Below the pieces are notes generated by a model. It was not told where the DNA came from. It worked only from the letters and a program-made list of their open reading frames with translations, and did no database searches. DNA of 64,000 nt from JAEMQF01 sp963791595 (GTDB taxonomy: Bacteria > Pseudomonadota > Gammaproteobacteria > Burkholderiales > Burkholderiaceae_C). The DNA lies in the NCBI GenBank assembly GCA_963791595.1, contig CAWBTF010000033.1, positions 124,001 to 188,000 on the forward strand, given 5' to 3'. Both the position numbers and the translations under genes were made by a program. Below, in pieces: positions 11,007 through 21,178 of the stretch (within the stretch, counting starts at the first letter, position 1; the number at the start of each line of letters is the position of its first letter).

Positions 11007-11171
11007 GGGGTGGGCTCCGGCAAAATGTGGGTGAAGAGGGCGAGCAGGGGAATTTAGCCTAGCGCAGCGCCCATGAATTGCCGCGTCGGAAATTCTTGGC
11101 CTGGAGTTTGAGCCATCTCAGTCGGCGAGCCGATCGATCATCGGCTGCTCCTGGCTTCGTCAAAAGCTTCG

Positions 11172-12113
11172 TCACAACCCAGGCAACTCCGCGCGCCGCG
11201 GCAGGTCGGCGCCGCGCCGCGAGCAGGTGATGGCCGCGGCCTGCGTCGCGAAGCGCAGCACGTCGTCGAGCGCTTCGACGCTCAGCGCGCGCAACGCGTC
11301 GCGCTTCAGCAGGCCGCGTTCGGAGAGGGCGGTGAGAAGCGCGGCCTGGAAGGTGTCGCCGGCGCCGACGGTGTCGATCACCTGGGCCGGCACCGGCGCC
11401 GCGGCGATATGGTGTGAAGCAGTCCAGGCCCAGGCGCCTTGCGCGCCACGCGTCACCACAACCAGCGCCACGCCCGCGGCGAGCCAGGCGGCGGCGAGTT
11501 GTGCGATGTCCGTGCCGGGGTAGAGCAGGCCCAGGTCTTCGTCGCTCACTTTCAGCAGGTGCGTGCGCGGCAGCATCCATTCGAGCGTTTCGCGCCAGCG
11601 CGCGAGGTTGGGCTCGACGTTGAGGCGGATGTTCGGGTCGTAGGCGATCACGCTGTTCGATGCCGCTCGCGGATTCGCGCTCGACCAGCGCACGCTGCGT
11701 GGCCGCCGACCGGGTCTATCACCATCGCGTAGCTGCCGAAGTGATAGGCCTGGGCCGCGCGGAACCTTCGCCAGCGCCGAAAGCGGCAGCAGCCGGTCTG
11801 CCGCACCGTCGCCATAAAAAGCGTAGCTCGGCACGCCGCGCGCATCCAGCCCCACCAGGCCGAGCGTGGTGGGCGCGTCGATGCGCTGCGTGCACGCGGT
11901 GTCCACGCCCTCGGCGTGCAGGGCAGCGAGCAGGCGGTCGCCGAGAAAACCGCTGGAGAGCGCGCCGAAAAATGCCACCGGCTGCGCGAGCCGCGCCAGG
12001 CCGATTGCCACGTTCAGCGGCGAGCCGCCGATGCGCGCGTCAAGGTGCAGGCCGGTGGGCGTGTCTCCTGCCGCAAAAACATCCATCAGTGCTTCGCCGC
12101 TCACCACGATCAT
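11172..12113 (-). CDS. PfkB-family carbohydrate kinase, fructokinase-like (three compensating frame changes)
   Basis: A ribokinase-family sugar kinase of about 312 residues: N-terminal VSGEALMDVF, substrate glycine motif GGSPLNVA, and C-terminal anion-hole/catalytic motif DTVGAGDTFQAALL with the base aspartate. The open frame is continuous but the middle is garbled. Between about 11762 and 11656 the conserved reading AQAYHFGSYAMVIDP lies in another frame. Three single extra bases near 11757, 11697 and 11656 restore it and return to frame. Divergent from the frcB-type importer genes and separated by a likely operator, so fructose or a similar imported sugar is the probable substrate. Confidence 0.88.
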   Translation of the reverse strand: MIVVSGEALMDVFAAGDTPTGLHLDARIGGSPLNVAIGLARLAQPVAFFGALSSGFLGDRLLAALHAEGVDTACTQRIDAPTTLGLVGLDARGVPSYAFYGDGAADRLLPLSALAKVPRGPGLSLRQLRDGDRPGRRPRSVRWSSANPRAASNSVIAYDPNIRLNVEPNLARWRETLEWMLPRTHLLKVSDEDLGLLYPGTDIAQLAAAWLAAGVALVVVTRGAQGAWAWTASHHIAAAPVPAQVIDTVGAGDTFQAALLTALSERGLLKRDALRALSVEALDDVLRFATQAAAITCSRRGADLPRRAELPGL

Positions 12114-12183
12114 GGCCGACCCTTGTGTCCCAGGATGGTGTCAAGCATCGCGGCAGGCGACAGGCCTCGCCATCCGGGAAAAC

Positions 12184-12227
12184 CATTAATCAATCCACTT
12201 GATTTATTAATGAGGCTGACCTACAGT
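12184..12227 (+). promoter_or_regulatory. Promoter with nested palindromic operator upstream of the sugar ABC genes
   Basis: An AT-rich island in otherwise GC-rich DNA. AATCAA (12188-12193) and TTGATT (12199-12204) form a perfect inverted repeat. Outside it CATTAAT (12184-12190) pairs with ATTAATG (12206-12212). TTGATT can serve as a -35 box; 17 bases later TACAGT (12222-12227) resembles a -10 box. So an operator overlapping the promoter is likely. The ROK regulator at the end of the operon is the obvious candidate ligand-responsive repressor, and the site could control the divergent kinase too. Promoter assignment is by eye only. Confidence 0.55.
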
Positions 12228-12306
12228 TCGCCTCCATGCCGACCATCCGGCCCGGCAGCCCAGCCGCCCCGCGGCGCCATTCATCTACTTCTGCAGGAGA
12301 CTTCGC

Positions 12307-13314
12307 ATGTTCAAGCCCACCCCGATCGCCGCCGCCCTGGCCGCCGCACTGCTGGTCGCCAGCGGCGCGGCGCTGGCGCAAGCCCAACCCGTGATCGGCC
12401 TGATCACGAAGACCGAGACCAACCCCTTCTTCGTGAAGATGAAAGAGGGCGCCGCCGAAGCCGCCAAGGCGAAGGGCGCGAAACTGCTCACCGGCGCGGG
12501 CAAGGCCGATGGCGACAACGCCGGCCAGGTGACGGCGATGGAAAACATGATCGCCGGCGGCGCCAAGACGATTCTGATCACGCCCAGCGACAGCAAGGCC
12601 ATCATTCCGGCGATCAAGAAGGCGCAGGAAAAAGGCGTGATGGTGATCGCGCTCGACAGCCCCACCGACCCGATGGAGGCGACCGACGCGCTGTTCGCCA
12701 CCGACAACTACAAGGCCGGTGTGCTGATCGGCCAGTACGCCAAGGCGGCGCTCGGGGCCAAGAAGGCCGTGATCGCGACGCTCGACCTGTTCCCCGGCCA
12801 CCCGGTGGGCGCGCAGCGCCACAACGGTTTCTTGAAGGGGTTCGGCCTGGCCGCTCCCGACGCGAAGAGCAACGACCTCGGTAGCGCACCCGAAGTGGTG
12901 TGCATGGCCGACAGCTACGGCGACCGCGCCAAGGGCCAGACCGCGATGGAAAACTGCCTCCAGAAGAACCCCAACATCAACCTCGTCTACACGATCAACG
13001 AGCCTGCCGCTGCCGGTGCGTACAAGGCGCTGCAGACGGCGGGCAAGGACAAGGCGGTGACGATCGTCTCGGTGGACGGCGGCTGCGACGGCGTCAAGGA
13101 CGTGGGCGCCGGCGTGATCGCCGCGACGAGCCAGCAGTACCCGCTGAAGATGGCGGCGATGGGCGTCGAAGCGGGCGTCGAATACGCCAAGTCCGGCAAG
13201 AAGGTCAAGGGCTACACCGACACCGGCGTCACGCTGATCGCCGCCAAGGCGCTGGCCGGCGTGGACAGCAAGGACGTGAAGACCGGCACCGAGCTGTGCT
13301 GGGGCAAGAAGTAG
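12307..13314 (+). CDS. frcB: Sugar ABC transporter, periplasmic binding protein (FrcB-like)
   Basis: A 335-residue type I periplasmic binding protein with a signal peptide ending near ALAQAQP. The two-lobed fold is recognisable from PVIGLITKTETNPFFVKM, AGGAKTILITPSDSKAI and VSVDGGCDGVKDV. It resembles the fructose-binding FrcB of rhizobial FrcBCA importers. It starts at the ATG 3' of GCAGGAGAC. It is the first gene of frcB-frcC-frcA-ROK, downstream of the operator at 12184-12227. Specificity for fructose is inference from similarity and the adjacent PfkB kinase; ribose or another pentose remains possible. Confidence 0.88.
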   Translation: MFKPTPIAAALAAALLVASGAALAQAQPVIGLITKTETNPFFVKMKEGAAEAAKAKGAKLLTGAGKADGDNAGQVTAMENMIAGGAKTILITPSDSKAIIPAIKKAQEKGVMVIALDSPTDPMEATDALFATDNYKAGVLIGQYAKAALGAKKAVIATLDLFPGHPVGAQRHNGFLKGFGLAAPDAKSNDLGSAPEVVCMADSYGDRAKGQTAMENCLQKNPNINLVYTINEPAAAGAYKALQTAGKDKAVTIVSVDGGCDGVKDVGAGVIAATSQQYPLKMAAMGVEAGVEYAKSGKKVKGYTDTGVTLIAAKALAGVDSKDVKTGTELCWGKK

Positions 13315-13320
13315 CAGCAC

Positions 13321-13412
13321 GTCATCCCGGCGCACGCCGGGATCCACCATCGCTGTAGCGCCTGGATCCCGGCCCCGTATCGAGTACGGGGTGGCACTTT
13401 CGCCGGGATGAC
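13321..13412. repeat. Intergenic GTCATCCCGG palindrome with an inserted hairpin
   Basis: The left arm (13321-13347) is identical to the element at 6558. The right arm ends GCCGGGATGAC at 13412 but is split by an extra segment that itself forms a hairpin (CCCCGTA, TCGAG, TACGGGG). It sits between the binding protein and permease genes, where a hairpin could lower expression of the membrane and ATPase genes relative to the abundant binding protein. That function is inference. Confidence 0.8.
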
Positions 13413-13477
13413 GGTCGCGGGGTGACAGGTGATCCGATTCTCTAGGGTCCGAGCCACACACGAATGGAAGGAGCACC

Positions 13478-14437
13478 ATGCTTGCGAATCTGCGCCACTT
13501 GCCCTCGGCCGCCTCGCTCGGGCCATTCATCGCTCTGCTGATCGCGTGCGGATTTTTCGCGACGCAGAGCGATCGTTTCCTGAGCAGCGAAAACTTCGCG
13601 CTCATCTTGCAGCAGGTGATGGTGGTGGGCGTCATCGCCATCGGCCAGACGCTGATCATCCTCACGGCGGGCATCGACCTGTCGTGCGGCATGGTGATGG
13701 CGCTGGGCAGCATCGTGATGACCAAGTTCGCGGCAGACCTTGGCTTGCACCCGCTGCTGGCCATCGCCTGCGGCATCGGCGTCACGGCCGGCTTCGGCCT
13801 GCTCAACGGCCTGCTCGTCACGCGCATCAAGCTGCCGCCGTTCATCGTGACGCTGGGCACATTGAACATCGCGTTTGCGATCACCCAGCTCTATTCGAAT
13901 GCGCAGACGGTGACCGAGGTCTCGCCCGTGATGACGTGGCTCGGCAACAGCATCAAGATCGGCGAAGCCGCGGTGGGTTACGGCTCGGTGCTGATGCTGC
14001 TGCTTTACGCAGGCGTCTGGTTCTACCTGCGCGAAACCGCCGCCGGGCGCCATGTCTATGCGGTGGGCAACAACCCCGAGGCGACGCGCCTGTCGGGCAT
14101 TTCCACCGAGCGCGTGCTGCTCGGCGTGTACGTGATGGCGGGTGTGTTCTACGGCATCGCCGCGCTGCTGTCGGTGGCGCGCACGGGTGTCGGCGACCCG
14201 AACGCCGGCCAGACCGAGAACCTGGACGCGATCACCGCCGTCGTGCTGGGCGGCACCAGCCTGTTCGGTGGGCGCGGGCTGATTCTGGGATCCCTCATCG
14301 GCGCGGTGATCGTCGGCGTGCTGCGCAACGGCTTGACGCTGATGGGCGTGCAGTCGGTGTACCAGGTGCTGATCACCGGCATTCTGGTGATCGCCGCGGT
14401 CGCGGTGGATCAGTTGTCGCGCAAGGGAGGGCGTTGA
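13478..14437 (+). CDS. frcC: Sugar ABC transporter permease (FrcC-like)
   Basis: A 319-residue integral membrane protein of the BPD_transp_2 (RbsC/FrcC) family, with 8-10 predicted spans. Family signatures include GQTLIILTAGIDLSCGMVMA near residue 52, GRHVYAVGNNPEATRLSGI in the cytoplasmic EAA-like loop, and TAVVLGGTSLFGGRG. It forms the channel of the importer as a homodimer. Start at ATG 13478 after GGAAGGAGC. The stop is followed after two bases by the ATPase gene start, consistent with coupling. Confidence 0.92.
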   Translation: MLANLRHLPSAASLGPFIALLIACGFFATQSDRFLSSENFALILQQVMVVGVIAIGQTLIILTAGIDLSCGMVMALGSIVMTKFAADLGLHPLLAIACGIGVTAGFGLLNGLLVTRIKLPPFIVTLGTLNIAFAITQLYSNAQTVTEVSPVMTWLGNSIKIGEAAVGYGSVLMLLLYAGVWFYLRETAAGRHVYAVGNNPEATRLSGISTERVLLGVYVMAGVFYGIAALLSVARTGVGDPNAGQTENLDAITAVVLGGTSLFGGRGLILGSLIGAVIVGVLRNGLTLMGVQSVYQVLITGILVIAAVAVDQLSRKGGR

Positions 14438-14439
14438 TC

Positions 14440-15232
14440 ATGACCGAGCCCCAAATCGTGATGCAGGCCAAGGGCCTGGTGAAGCGCTATGGCCAGGTCA
14501 CCGCGATCGACGGCGCCGATTTCGAGCTGCGCGCCGGGGAAATTCTCGCGGTGATCGGCGACAACGGCGCGGGCAAGTCGTCGCTGATCAAGTGTTTGTC
14601 GGGTGCGACGATTCCCGACGAGGGCGAAATCCTGACTCGACGGCGAGCCTGTGCACTTCAAGAACCCGATGGACGCGCGCCGCGCCGGCATCGAAACCGT
14701 CTACCAGGACCTCGCCGTCGCCCCGGCGATGACGATCGCCGAGAACCTGTTCCTCGGCCGCGAACTGCGCCGCCCGGGCTGGCGCGGCCAGTGGCTTCGC
14801 ATGCTCGACAAGAAGCGCATGCTGGACGAGAGCATCGCGCGCATGCAGGAGCTGAAGGTGGGCATCCGCTCGATGACGCAGGCGGTGGAAACGCTTTCCG
14901 GCGGGCAACGCCAATGTGTCGCGGTCGGCCGCGCCGCGGCGTTCGCGCGGCACGTGGTGATCATGGACGAACCCACGGCGGCGCTGGGCGTGAAGGAAGG
15001 CAACATGGTGCTGGAGCTGATTCGCCGCGTGCGCGACCGCGGCCTGCCCGTGGTGCTGATCTCGCACAACATGCCGCATGTGTTCGAGATCGCCGACCGC
15101 ATCCACGTCGCGCGCCTGGGCAAGCGCTGCGCCGTGCTGAACCCGAAGAAGATCGGCATGAGCGACACCGTCGCGGTGATGACGGGCGCGTTGCCGCCGG
15201 AGCAGATTCCGGCCGAGTGTCTTGCGCACTGA
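14440..15232 (+). CDS. frcA: Sugar ABC transporter ATP-binding protein (FrcA-like; frameshifted)
   Basis: An ATPase of about 263 residues, the single-domain size of FrcA rather than the doubled RbsA type. Walker A GDNGAGKSSLI (about residues 44-54), signature LSGGQRQCVAVGRA and Walker B VVIMDEPTAALG are intact, as is the switch histidine in LISHN. At 14634-14636 an extra A separates EIL from LDGEPVHFKNP; deleting it gives GEILLDGEPVHF, the family reading. Probably a sequence error. It energises FrcC. Confidence 0.92.
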
Positions 15233-15271
15233 AGCCGGCGCATTCAACGCAATGAAAGCGACGGCAGCACC

Positions 15272-16505
15272 GTGAACGCCCGCGACAGCACGCTCGAATC
15301 GAACCACTTGCGCCCGCGCGGCTCGAGCCAGGGCGGGCTGCGCCAGTACAACGAGCGCGTGGTGCTTCAGGCGATCCGCCTGCACGGCCCGCTGGCCGGC
15401 GCCGAGCTCGCGCGCCTGACCAAGCTGACGGCGCAGACGATTTCGCTGATCACGAAACGCCTGCTCGACGACGGCCTGCTGATCAAGGGCGAGCCGGTGC
15501 GCGGCAAGGTCGGCCAGCCCTCGGTGCCGCTGTCGCTGAATCCTGACGGCGCGTATTCGATCGGCATCAAGCTCGGCCGGCGCAGCCTGGACACCGTGCT
15601 GGTCGATTTCACCGGCCATGTGCAGCAGCGCTGGGCACTGGCGTATCGATTTGCCGACCCCGACGAACTGTTGCCCGAGATCGGCGCGCGCCTCAAGGAG
15701 ATTCGCCGCAAGCTCGGGCCCGCGCGCCACGCGCGCGTGCAAGGCGTGGGCATCGCCGCGCCGTTGTCGATGGGCGGCTGGCAGCATTTGCTCGGCCTGC
15801 CCGCGGCGGTGGCGGACAAGTGGCAGCACCTCGATCTCGCGCAGGCGGTGGCCGGCCTCACGCCGCTGCCGGTGACGCTGATCAAGGACACGGCCGCCGC
15901 CTGCGTGGCCGAACTCGTGGCCGGGCGCGGGCGCAGCGTGAAGAGTTTTCTGTACGTGTTTGTCGACACCTTCATCGGCGGCGGCCTGGTGCTGGACAGC
16001 CACTTGCGCGGCGGCGTCAGCGGCAACGCCGGCGCGATCGGCTCGCTGCCGCTGTGGCTGGCCGAGCGCGGCAATGGGGCTGCGCCGCCGGCGCAATTGC
16101 TCAGCGTCGCGTCGCTGCTGTCGCTGGAGCGCGCTTACGCGGCTTTGAAGCCTCGACGTGAGCGCCGCCGTCGATGAGCGCGCGCTGCAAGCGCCGTGGT
16201 TGCCGCACACCCAGGAGTGGTTGGCGCGCGCCGGCTCGGCCATCGCGCAGGCGGTGCACGCGGCGACCTGCCTGCTCGACATGGAAGGAGCGATCCTCGA
16301 CGGGTCGCTCAGCCGCGAACTGCTCGCCGCACTGCTCAGCGAGACGAGCGCGGCGCTCGCGCGCTACGACTGGGAAGGCGTGGCGCGGCCCGAGCTGCTG
16401 GCCGGCACGATCGGCAACGACGCACGCGCGCTCGGTGGTGCGCTGTTGTCGCTGTACGCCAACTTCGCGCCGGACCGCGATCTGTTCCTGAAGGTCACGG
16501 AGTAG
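15272..16505 (+). CDS. ROK-family transcriptional regulator (frameshifted)
   Basis: About 410 residues. An N-terminal winged helix (residues 25-90: VVLQAIRLHGPLAGAELARL, then TAQTISLITKRLLDDGLL) precedes a sugar-kinase-fold ROK domain with IGIKLGRRSLDTVL, GVGIAAPLS, and GGGLVLDSHLRGG-GNAGAIG. It ends the sugar importer operon and probably represses it, binding the imported sugar as inducer. At 16150-16152 an extra C breaks the frame; removal gives AALKLDVSAAVDE. Starts at GTG 15272. Its stop overlaps by 11 bases the convergent amidohydrolase gene. Confidence 0.9.
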
Positions 16506-17370
16506 GGTCGGTCAGCTTCAGCAAGCGCATCGCGTTGTGCTTCAGGATCAGCGGCTTCACGCTGTCCTTGAAGCCGGCCTCCTCGAAGTCCGCGAGCCAG
16601 CGGTCCGGCGTGATGAGCGGGTAGTCGCTGCCGAACAGGATGCGGTCTTTCAACAGCGTGTTCGCGTACTGCACGAGCTGCGGCGGAAAGTACTTCGGGC
16701 TCCAGCCCGACAGGTCGATCCAGATGTTGGGCTTGTGCATCGCCAGCGAAAGCGCTTCGTCCTGCCACGGCCAGCTCGGGTGGGCGATGACGATCTGCAT
16801 GTCCGGGAACGCCATCGCCACGTCTTCCAGCAGCATCGGGTTCGAGTTCTGCAGCCGCAAGCCGCCGCCGCAGCGCATGCCGCTGCCGATGCCCGAGTGG
16901 CCGCTGTGGAACACGGCCGGCAGCCCGTGCTCGTTGATCACTTCATAGATCGGCCAGGCCATCTTGTCGGCCGGCTCGAAGCCCTGCACCGTCGGGTGGA
17001 ACTTGAAGCCTTTCACGCCATGGCTTTCCACGAGGCGCCGCGCTTCGCGCGCACCCATCTTGCCTTTGTGCGGGTCGATGCTGCCAAAGGCAATCATGAT
17101 GTCCGGATTGGCCGCGGCCGCGTCGGCGATCTCTTCATTCGTGATGCGCGCGCGCCCCATCTGCGACTCGGCGTCGACCGTGAAATTGACGAAGCCGATC
17201 TTCTTCTCGCGGTAATAGGCAATCGTCTCGTCCATCGTCGGCCGGCGGTTCGAGCGGAAGTACTTGTCCGCCGCGCGGTCAAATTCCTCGCCGTAGCTGT
17301 CGAACGGGTTGCGGCACGACACCTCGAGGTGCGTGTGGGTGTCGATCGCGATCAGATTCTGAATGTCCAT
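16495..17370 (-). CDS. Amidohydrolase_2-family metal-dependent hydrolase
   Basis: A 291-residue TIM-barrel hydrolase. Metal and catalytic residues visible are the HxH of DTHTHLEV (residues 10-15), KGFKFHPT, HSGHSG, AHPSWPWQDE and the aspartate of FGSDYPL near residue 250. This subfamily includes decarboxylases (ACMSD-like) and lactonases acting on aromatic or sugar-derived acids. The substrate cannot be assigned. It converges with the ROK regulator gene. The sugar-acid genes upstream on the same strand (SDR, gluconokinase) make a lactonase role conceivable but unproven. Confidence 0.85.
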   Translation of the reverse strand: MDIQNLIAIDTHTHLEVSCRNPFDSYGEEFDRAADKYFRSNRRPTMDETIAYYREKKIGFVNFTVDAESQMGRARITNEEIADAAAANPDIMIAFGSIDPHKGKMGAREARRLVESHGVKGFKFHPTVQGFEPADKMAWPIYEVINEHGLPAVFHSGHSGIGSGMRCGGGLRLQNSNPMLLEDVAMAFPDMQIVIAHPSWPWQDEALSLAMHKPNIWIDLSGWSPKYFPPQLVQYANTLLKDRILFGSDYPLITPDRWLADFEEAGFKDSVKPLILKHNAMRLLKLTDPTP

Positions 17371-17419
17371 GGCGCTGGGCTGGGGTGGAGTTGAGGTGTG
17401 TCGCGAGCTGCCTCTGCGC

Positions 17420-17890
17420 TCACGTGGCCTGCCCGTCGTCGCGAATCAGCACGCAGCCGTCGATGCGCCAATGCTGCTCGGGCTGGCGCTGCATGCGGTA
17501 GATCGCGAGCCAGGCGGTGCCGTGGGTGTCGGTCATGCGCACGCGCTGGATCGTCGTGCCGTCGATCAGCTGGGCCTGCAGGAAGCCGATCGACTGCGGC
17601 CGGTACACGACAGGGTAGCCGGTGCGCACCATGCCGAGAAAGGTTTGCGCGTCGCCGAACTGTGCCTGGATGGCAGGCGACGCGAACGAGAACGCACGCT
17701 GCGCGTCGTCGGCTCGGAAAGCCTCGAGCTGGGCTTCGATCGTCGCGCGGATTTCGCGCGCATCTTGTGCCGGGAGCTCCGGCGGCGCGGCCCCGCCGGT
17801 GCCAGCGCCAAGGGCGAGGCCGGGGTGACCCACGAGCAGCGCGGCGCTGAGGCCGCCGACCAGAACAACGCGTCGTGTGAGGCGATGCAT
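17420..17890 (-). CDS. DUF4864-family secreted protein
   Basis: A 156-residue protein with a signal peptide (RRVVLVGGLSAALLVGHPGLALG). The mature part carries the DUF4864 fold, with the DAQRAFSFASPAIQAQFG segment and a C-terminal beta-rich part ending QHWRIDGCVL. DUF4864 proteins are small NTF2-like exported proteins of unknown function. ATG at 17890 was chosen because it precedes the signal peptide directly. Located between the amidohydrolase and SDR genes on the same strand, with a 56-base gap before the SDR stop. Confidence 0.8.
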   Translation of the reverse strand: MHRLTRRVVLVGGLSAALLVGHPGLALGAGTGGAAPPELPAQDAREIRATIEAQLEAFRADDAQRAFSFASPAIQAQFGDAQTFLGMVRTGYPVVYRPQSIGFLQAQLIDGTTIQRVRMTDTHGTAWLAIYRMQRQPEQHWRIDGCVLIRDDGQAT

Positions 17891-17946
17891 CTTCAGCTCC
17901 CGAAGTTCGCGAGTGCGGCGCGGACAGAGTCTCCCCGGCGAACCGC

Positions 17947-18714
17947 TCACAGCACCGCGAGCATGCCTCCGTCGACATAGACGATCTGCCCGTTCACGTA
18001 GTCGGACGCGCGCGACGCGAGGTACACGGCGGTGCCCACCAGCTCGTCGGGCCGGCCCCAGCGGCGCGACGGCGTGCGCTGCTTGACCCAGGCGTCGAAG
18101 GCCGGGTTGTCGATCAGCGCCTGGTTCATCTCGGTGGCCATGTAGCCCGGGCCGATGGCGTTGGCCTGGATGCCGTGCGGCGCCCACTCGGCCGCCATCG
18201 ATCGCGTGAGCATCTTGATGCCGCCCTTGGCGGCGGTGTACGGCGCGACGGTCGCGCGCGCCGCTTCGCTCATCAGCGAGGCGATGTTGACGATCTTGCC
18301 GCCGCGGCCGCGCGCCAGCATGCGCCGCGCCGCTTCGCGCCCGACGATGAAGGCGCTCGTCAGGTTGACGTCGATCACGCGCTGCCAGTCGGCGAGCGCG
18401 AGTTCGACCATCGGCTTGCGGAACTGGATGCCGGCATTGTTGACGAGGATGTCGATCTCGAGGCCCTGCGCGTCGAACTCGGCGAAGGCAGCGACCACCG
18501 CGGGCTCGCTCGCCACGTCGAACGCCGACTCGAAGACCTCGTGGCCCTCGCTTCGCAGCGCGTCGGCGCAGGCCTTCAGGCGCGCCGCGTCCACGCCGTT
18601 CAGCACCACGCGCGCGCCGGCGGCGGCCAGGCCCGCGGCGATGGCGTTTCCCAGGCCCCGCGACGAGCCGGTGATGAGCGCGGTGCGTCCGCTCAAGTCG
18701 AACAGATCATTCAT
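17947..18714 (-). CDS. SDR-family oxidoreductase, gluconate 5-dehydrogenase-like
   Basis: A 255-residue classical short-chain dehydrogenase. The cofactor motif TGSSRGLG is at residues 16-23, NNAG near 95, and the catalytic set is Asn, a Ser in NIASLMSEA, and YTAAKGG (Tyr, Lys). It begins LFDLSGRTALITGSSRGLG as in gluconate 5-dehydrogenase (Gno/IdnO), which interconverts 5-ketogluconate and gluconate. The downstream gluconokinase in the same cluster supports a sugar-acid role. Its ATG overlaps the stop of the PhyH gene (ATGA), indicating translational coupling. Confidence 0.87.
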   Translation of the reverse strand: MNDLFDLSGRTALITGSSRGLGNAIAAGLAAAGARVVLNGVDAARLKACADALRSEGHEVFESAFDVASEPAVVAAFAEFDAQGLEIDILVNNAGIQFRKPMVELALADWQRVIDVNLTSAFIVGREAARRMLARGRGGKIVNIASLMSEAARATVAPYTAAKGGIKMLTRSMAAEWAPHGIQANAIGPGYMATEMNQALIDNPAFDAWVKQRTPSRRWGRPDELVGTAVYLASRASDYVNGQIVYVDGGMLAVL

Positions 18715-19572
18715 GGTCTTCCTTCGTCGGGTGAACGTGCCAGTGTCGCACCCGGCTTCGGCTCGAAGCCGACGCTGAAGTCGTTGCGGCCCGTGACATC
18801 GCGCCCGCGCAGCAGCCACAGCGGCCGTTTGGCAAACGCCACCGGGATTCCGCTCTTGCCATCCACGGGCTTCAGGCTGCGGTCGAAGAGCGACGTTGCC
18901 GGCATGTAGCGCAGCGCGACGCCGGCGCGGCGCTGCGTGGACCGGTTGACACGCGCGCCGTGGATCATGTAGATGTCGTGCATCGACATCTGGCCGGGCT
19001 GCAGTTCCAGGTCCACCGCAGCTGCTTTCGTCGAAGGCGTCGTCGACGGTGCGCTGCTCCAGCACCAGGTCCTGCCGGTCTTCGTGCAGGTGCGGGTGCG
19101 TGATCCGCGCTGCGTGCGACCTCGGGATCACGCGCAGGCAACCGTTCTCCTTGGTCGAAGGGTCGAGCGCCACCCACACCGTGCAATTGGCCAGCGGCCG
19201 GATCGGCCAGTACTGGCCGTCCTGGTGCCACGGCGTTTCCAGGCCGTCGCCGGCGGGCTTGCAGAACACGTGGCAGCCCCACAGAATGATGTCGGGCCCG
19301 ATGAGTTGCTCGACCATGTCGACGATCTCGGTCTGCATCGCCAAATCCAGGAACTCCTGGCTTCCCCGCACGCCTTCCGGGTTGGGGCCGCCGTCTTTGC
19401 CGACGACGTGCGCGCTGACGAGCTTTTCCGGGCGCACGCCGGGGTTGTCGTGGATCAGCCGTTCGAGCGCTTCGCGCATCTGCTCGACGCGCGGCTGAGG
19501 CAGCCGATACGACGGGATCAGGTAGCCTTGATCGGCGTACTGGCGGATTTCGCTGTCGCTGAGTCGAGCCAT
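18711..19572 (-). CDS. Phytanoyl-CoA dioxygenase (PhyH) family protein (frameshifted)
   Basis: A non-haem Fe(II)/2-oxoglutarate-dependent oxygenase of about 286 residues. The metal triad is visible as HxD in PWHQDGQYW and a distal histidine in YMIHGARVNRS; the arginine following likely binds 2-oxoglutarate. Many bacterial members hydroxylate small metabolites. At 19025-19030 an extra A shifts the frame; its removal gives DAFDEAAAVDLELQPGQM. It sits between gluconokinase and the SDR in one minus-strand cluster, so a modified sugar or sugar acid is a possible substrate, but this is inference. Confidence 0.87.
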
Positions 19573-19593
19573 GGCGTCCTCTTGAAGCGCGAG

Positions 19594-20095
19594 TTATGAA
19601 GCGCGCTGCGTGGCGCAGGCCACTCGCAGCGCCGCGACGATCGCTTCGGGCACTTGCGCGATGTCGAAGCTGAGCGCATTTTCATCCGGGCCAGGCGGCT
19701 CCAGCGTCGCGAGCTGGCTCATCAGCAACGACGCCGGCATGTAGTGGCCGGCGCGCGCGTTCATGCGCTGCGCGAGCAGCTCGCGGCTGCCGGTGAGGTG
19801 CACGAACAGTATGTCGGGCGCGCCGCGACGCAGCACGTCGCGGTAGCTGCGCTTCAGCGCCGAGCACGACAGCACCAGCGTTCGGCCCGCGCCGCGCGCC
19901 GCGGCCAGTTGCCGCGCCAGCGCCTCGAGCCAGCCTTGCCGGTCCTCGTCGGTCAGCGCAATGCCGGCAGCCATGCGGGCGACGTTTTCCGGTGGATGAA
20001 ACTCATCGCCCTCGACGTATTCGGCGCCGAGCGCCGCGGCGAGCTGCCGGCCGACCGTGCTCTTGCCGCAGCCGCACACACCCATCACGACGACG

Positions 20096-20124
<29 letters not shown>
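19594..20124 (-). CDS. gntK: Gluconokinase (GntK)
   Basis: A 176-residue shikimate-kinase-fold gluconokinase, the usual size. P-loop GVCGCGKST at residues 16-24, the GDEFHPPENVARMAAG substrate motif, LSCSALKRSYRDVLR, and MPASLLMSQLATLEPP are all characteristic. It phosphorylates gluconate to 6-phosphogluconate. The N-terminus overlaps the end of the upstream ABC ATPase gene by 29 bases. With the SDR this gives a route from an imported sugar acid into the Entner-Doudoroff or pentose phosphate pathway. Confidence 0.93.
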
Positions 20125-21166
<1,042 letters not shown>

Positions 21167-21178
21167 TGCTTTGCTCTC

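Noticed and set aside
11000..11171. Small gene between the Bug protein and the PfkB kinase
   Set aside because: No open frame with plausible coding pattern; only a short GAGCCGATCGATCATCGGCT-like hairpin is seen.
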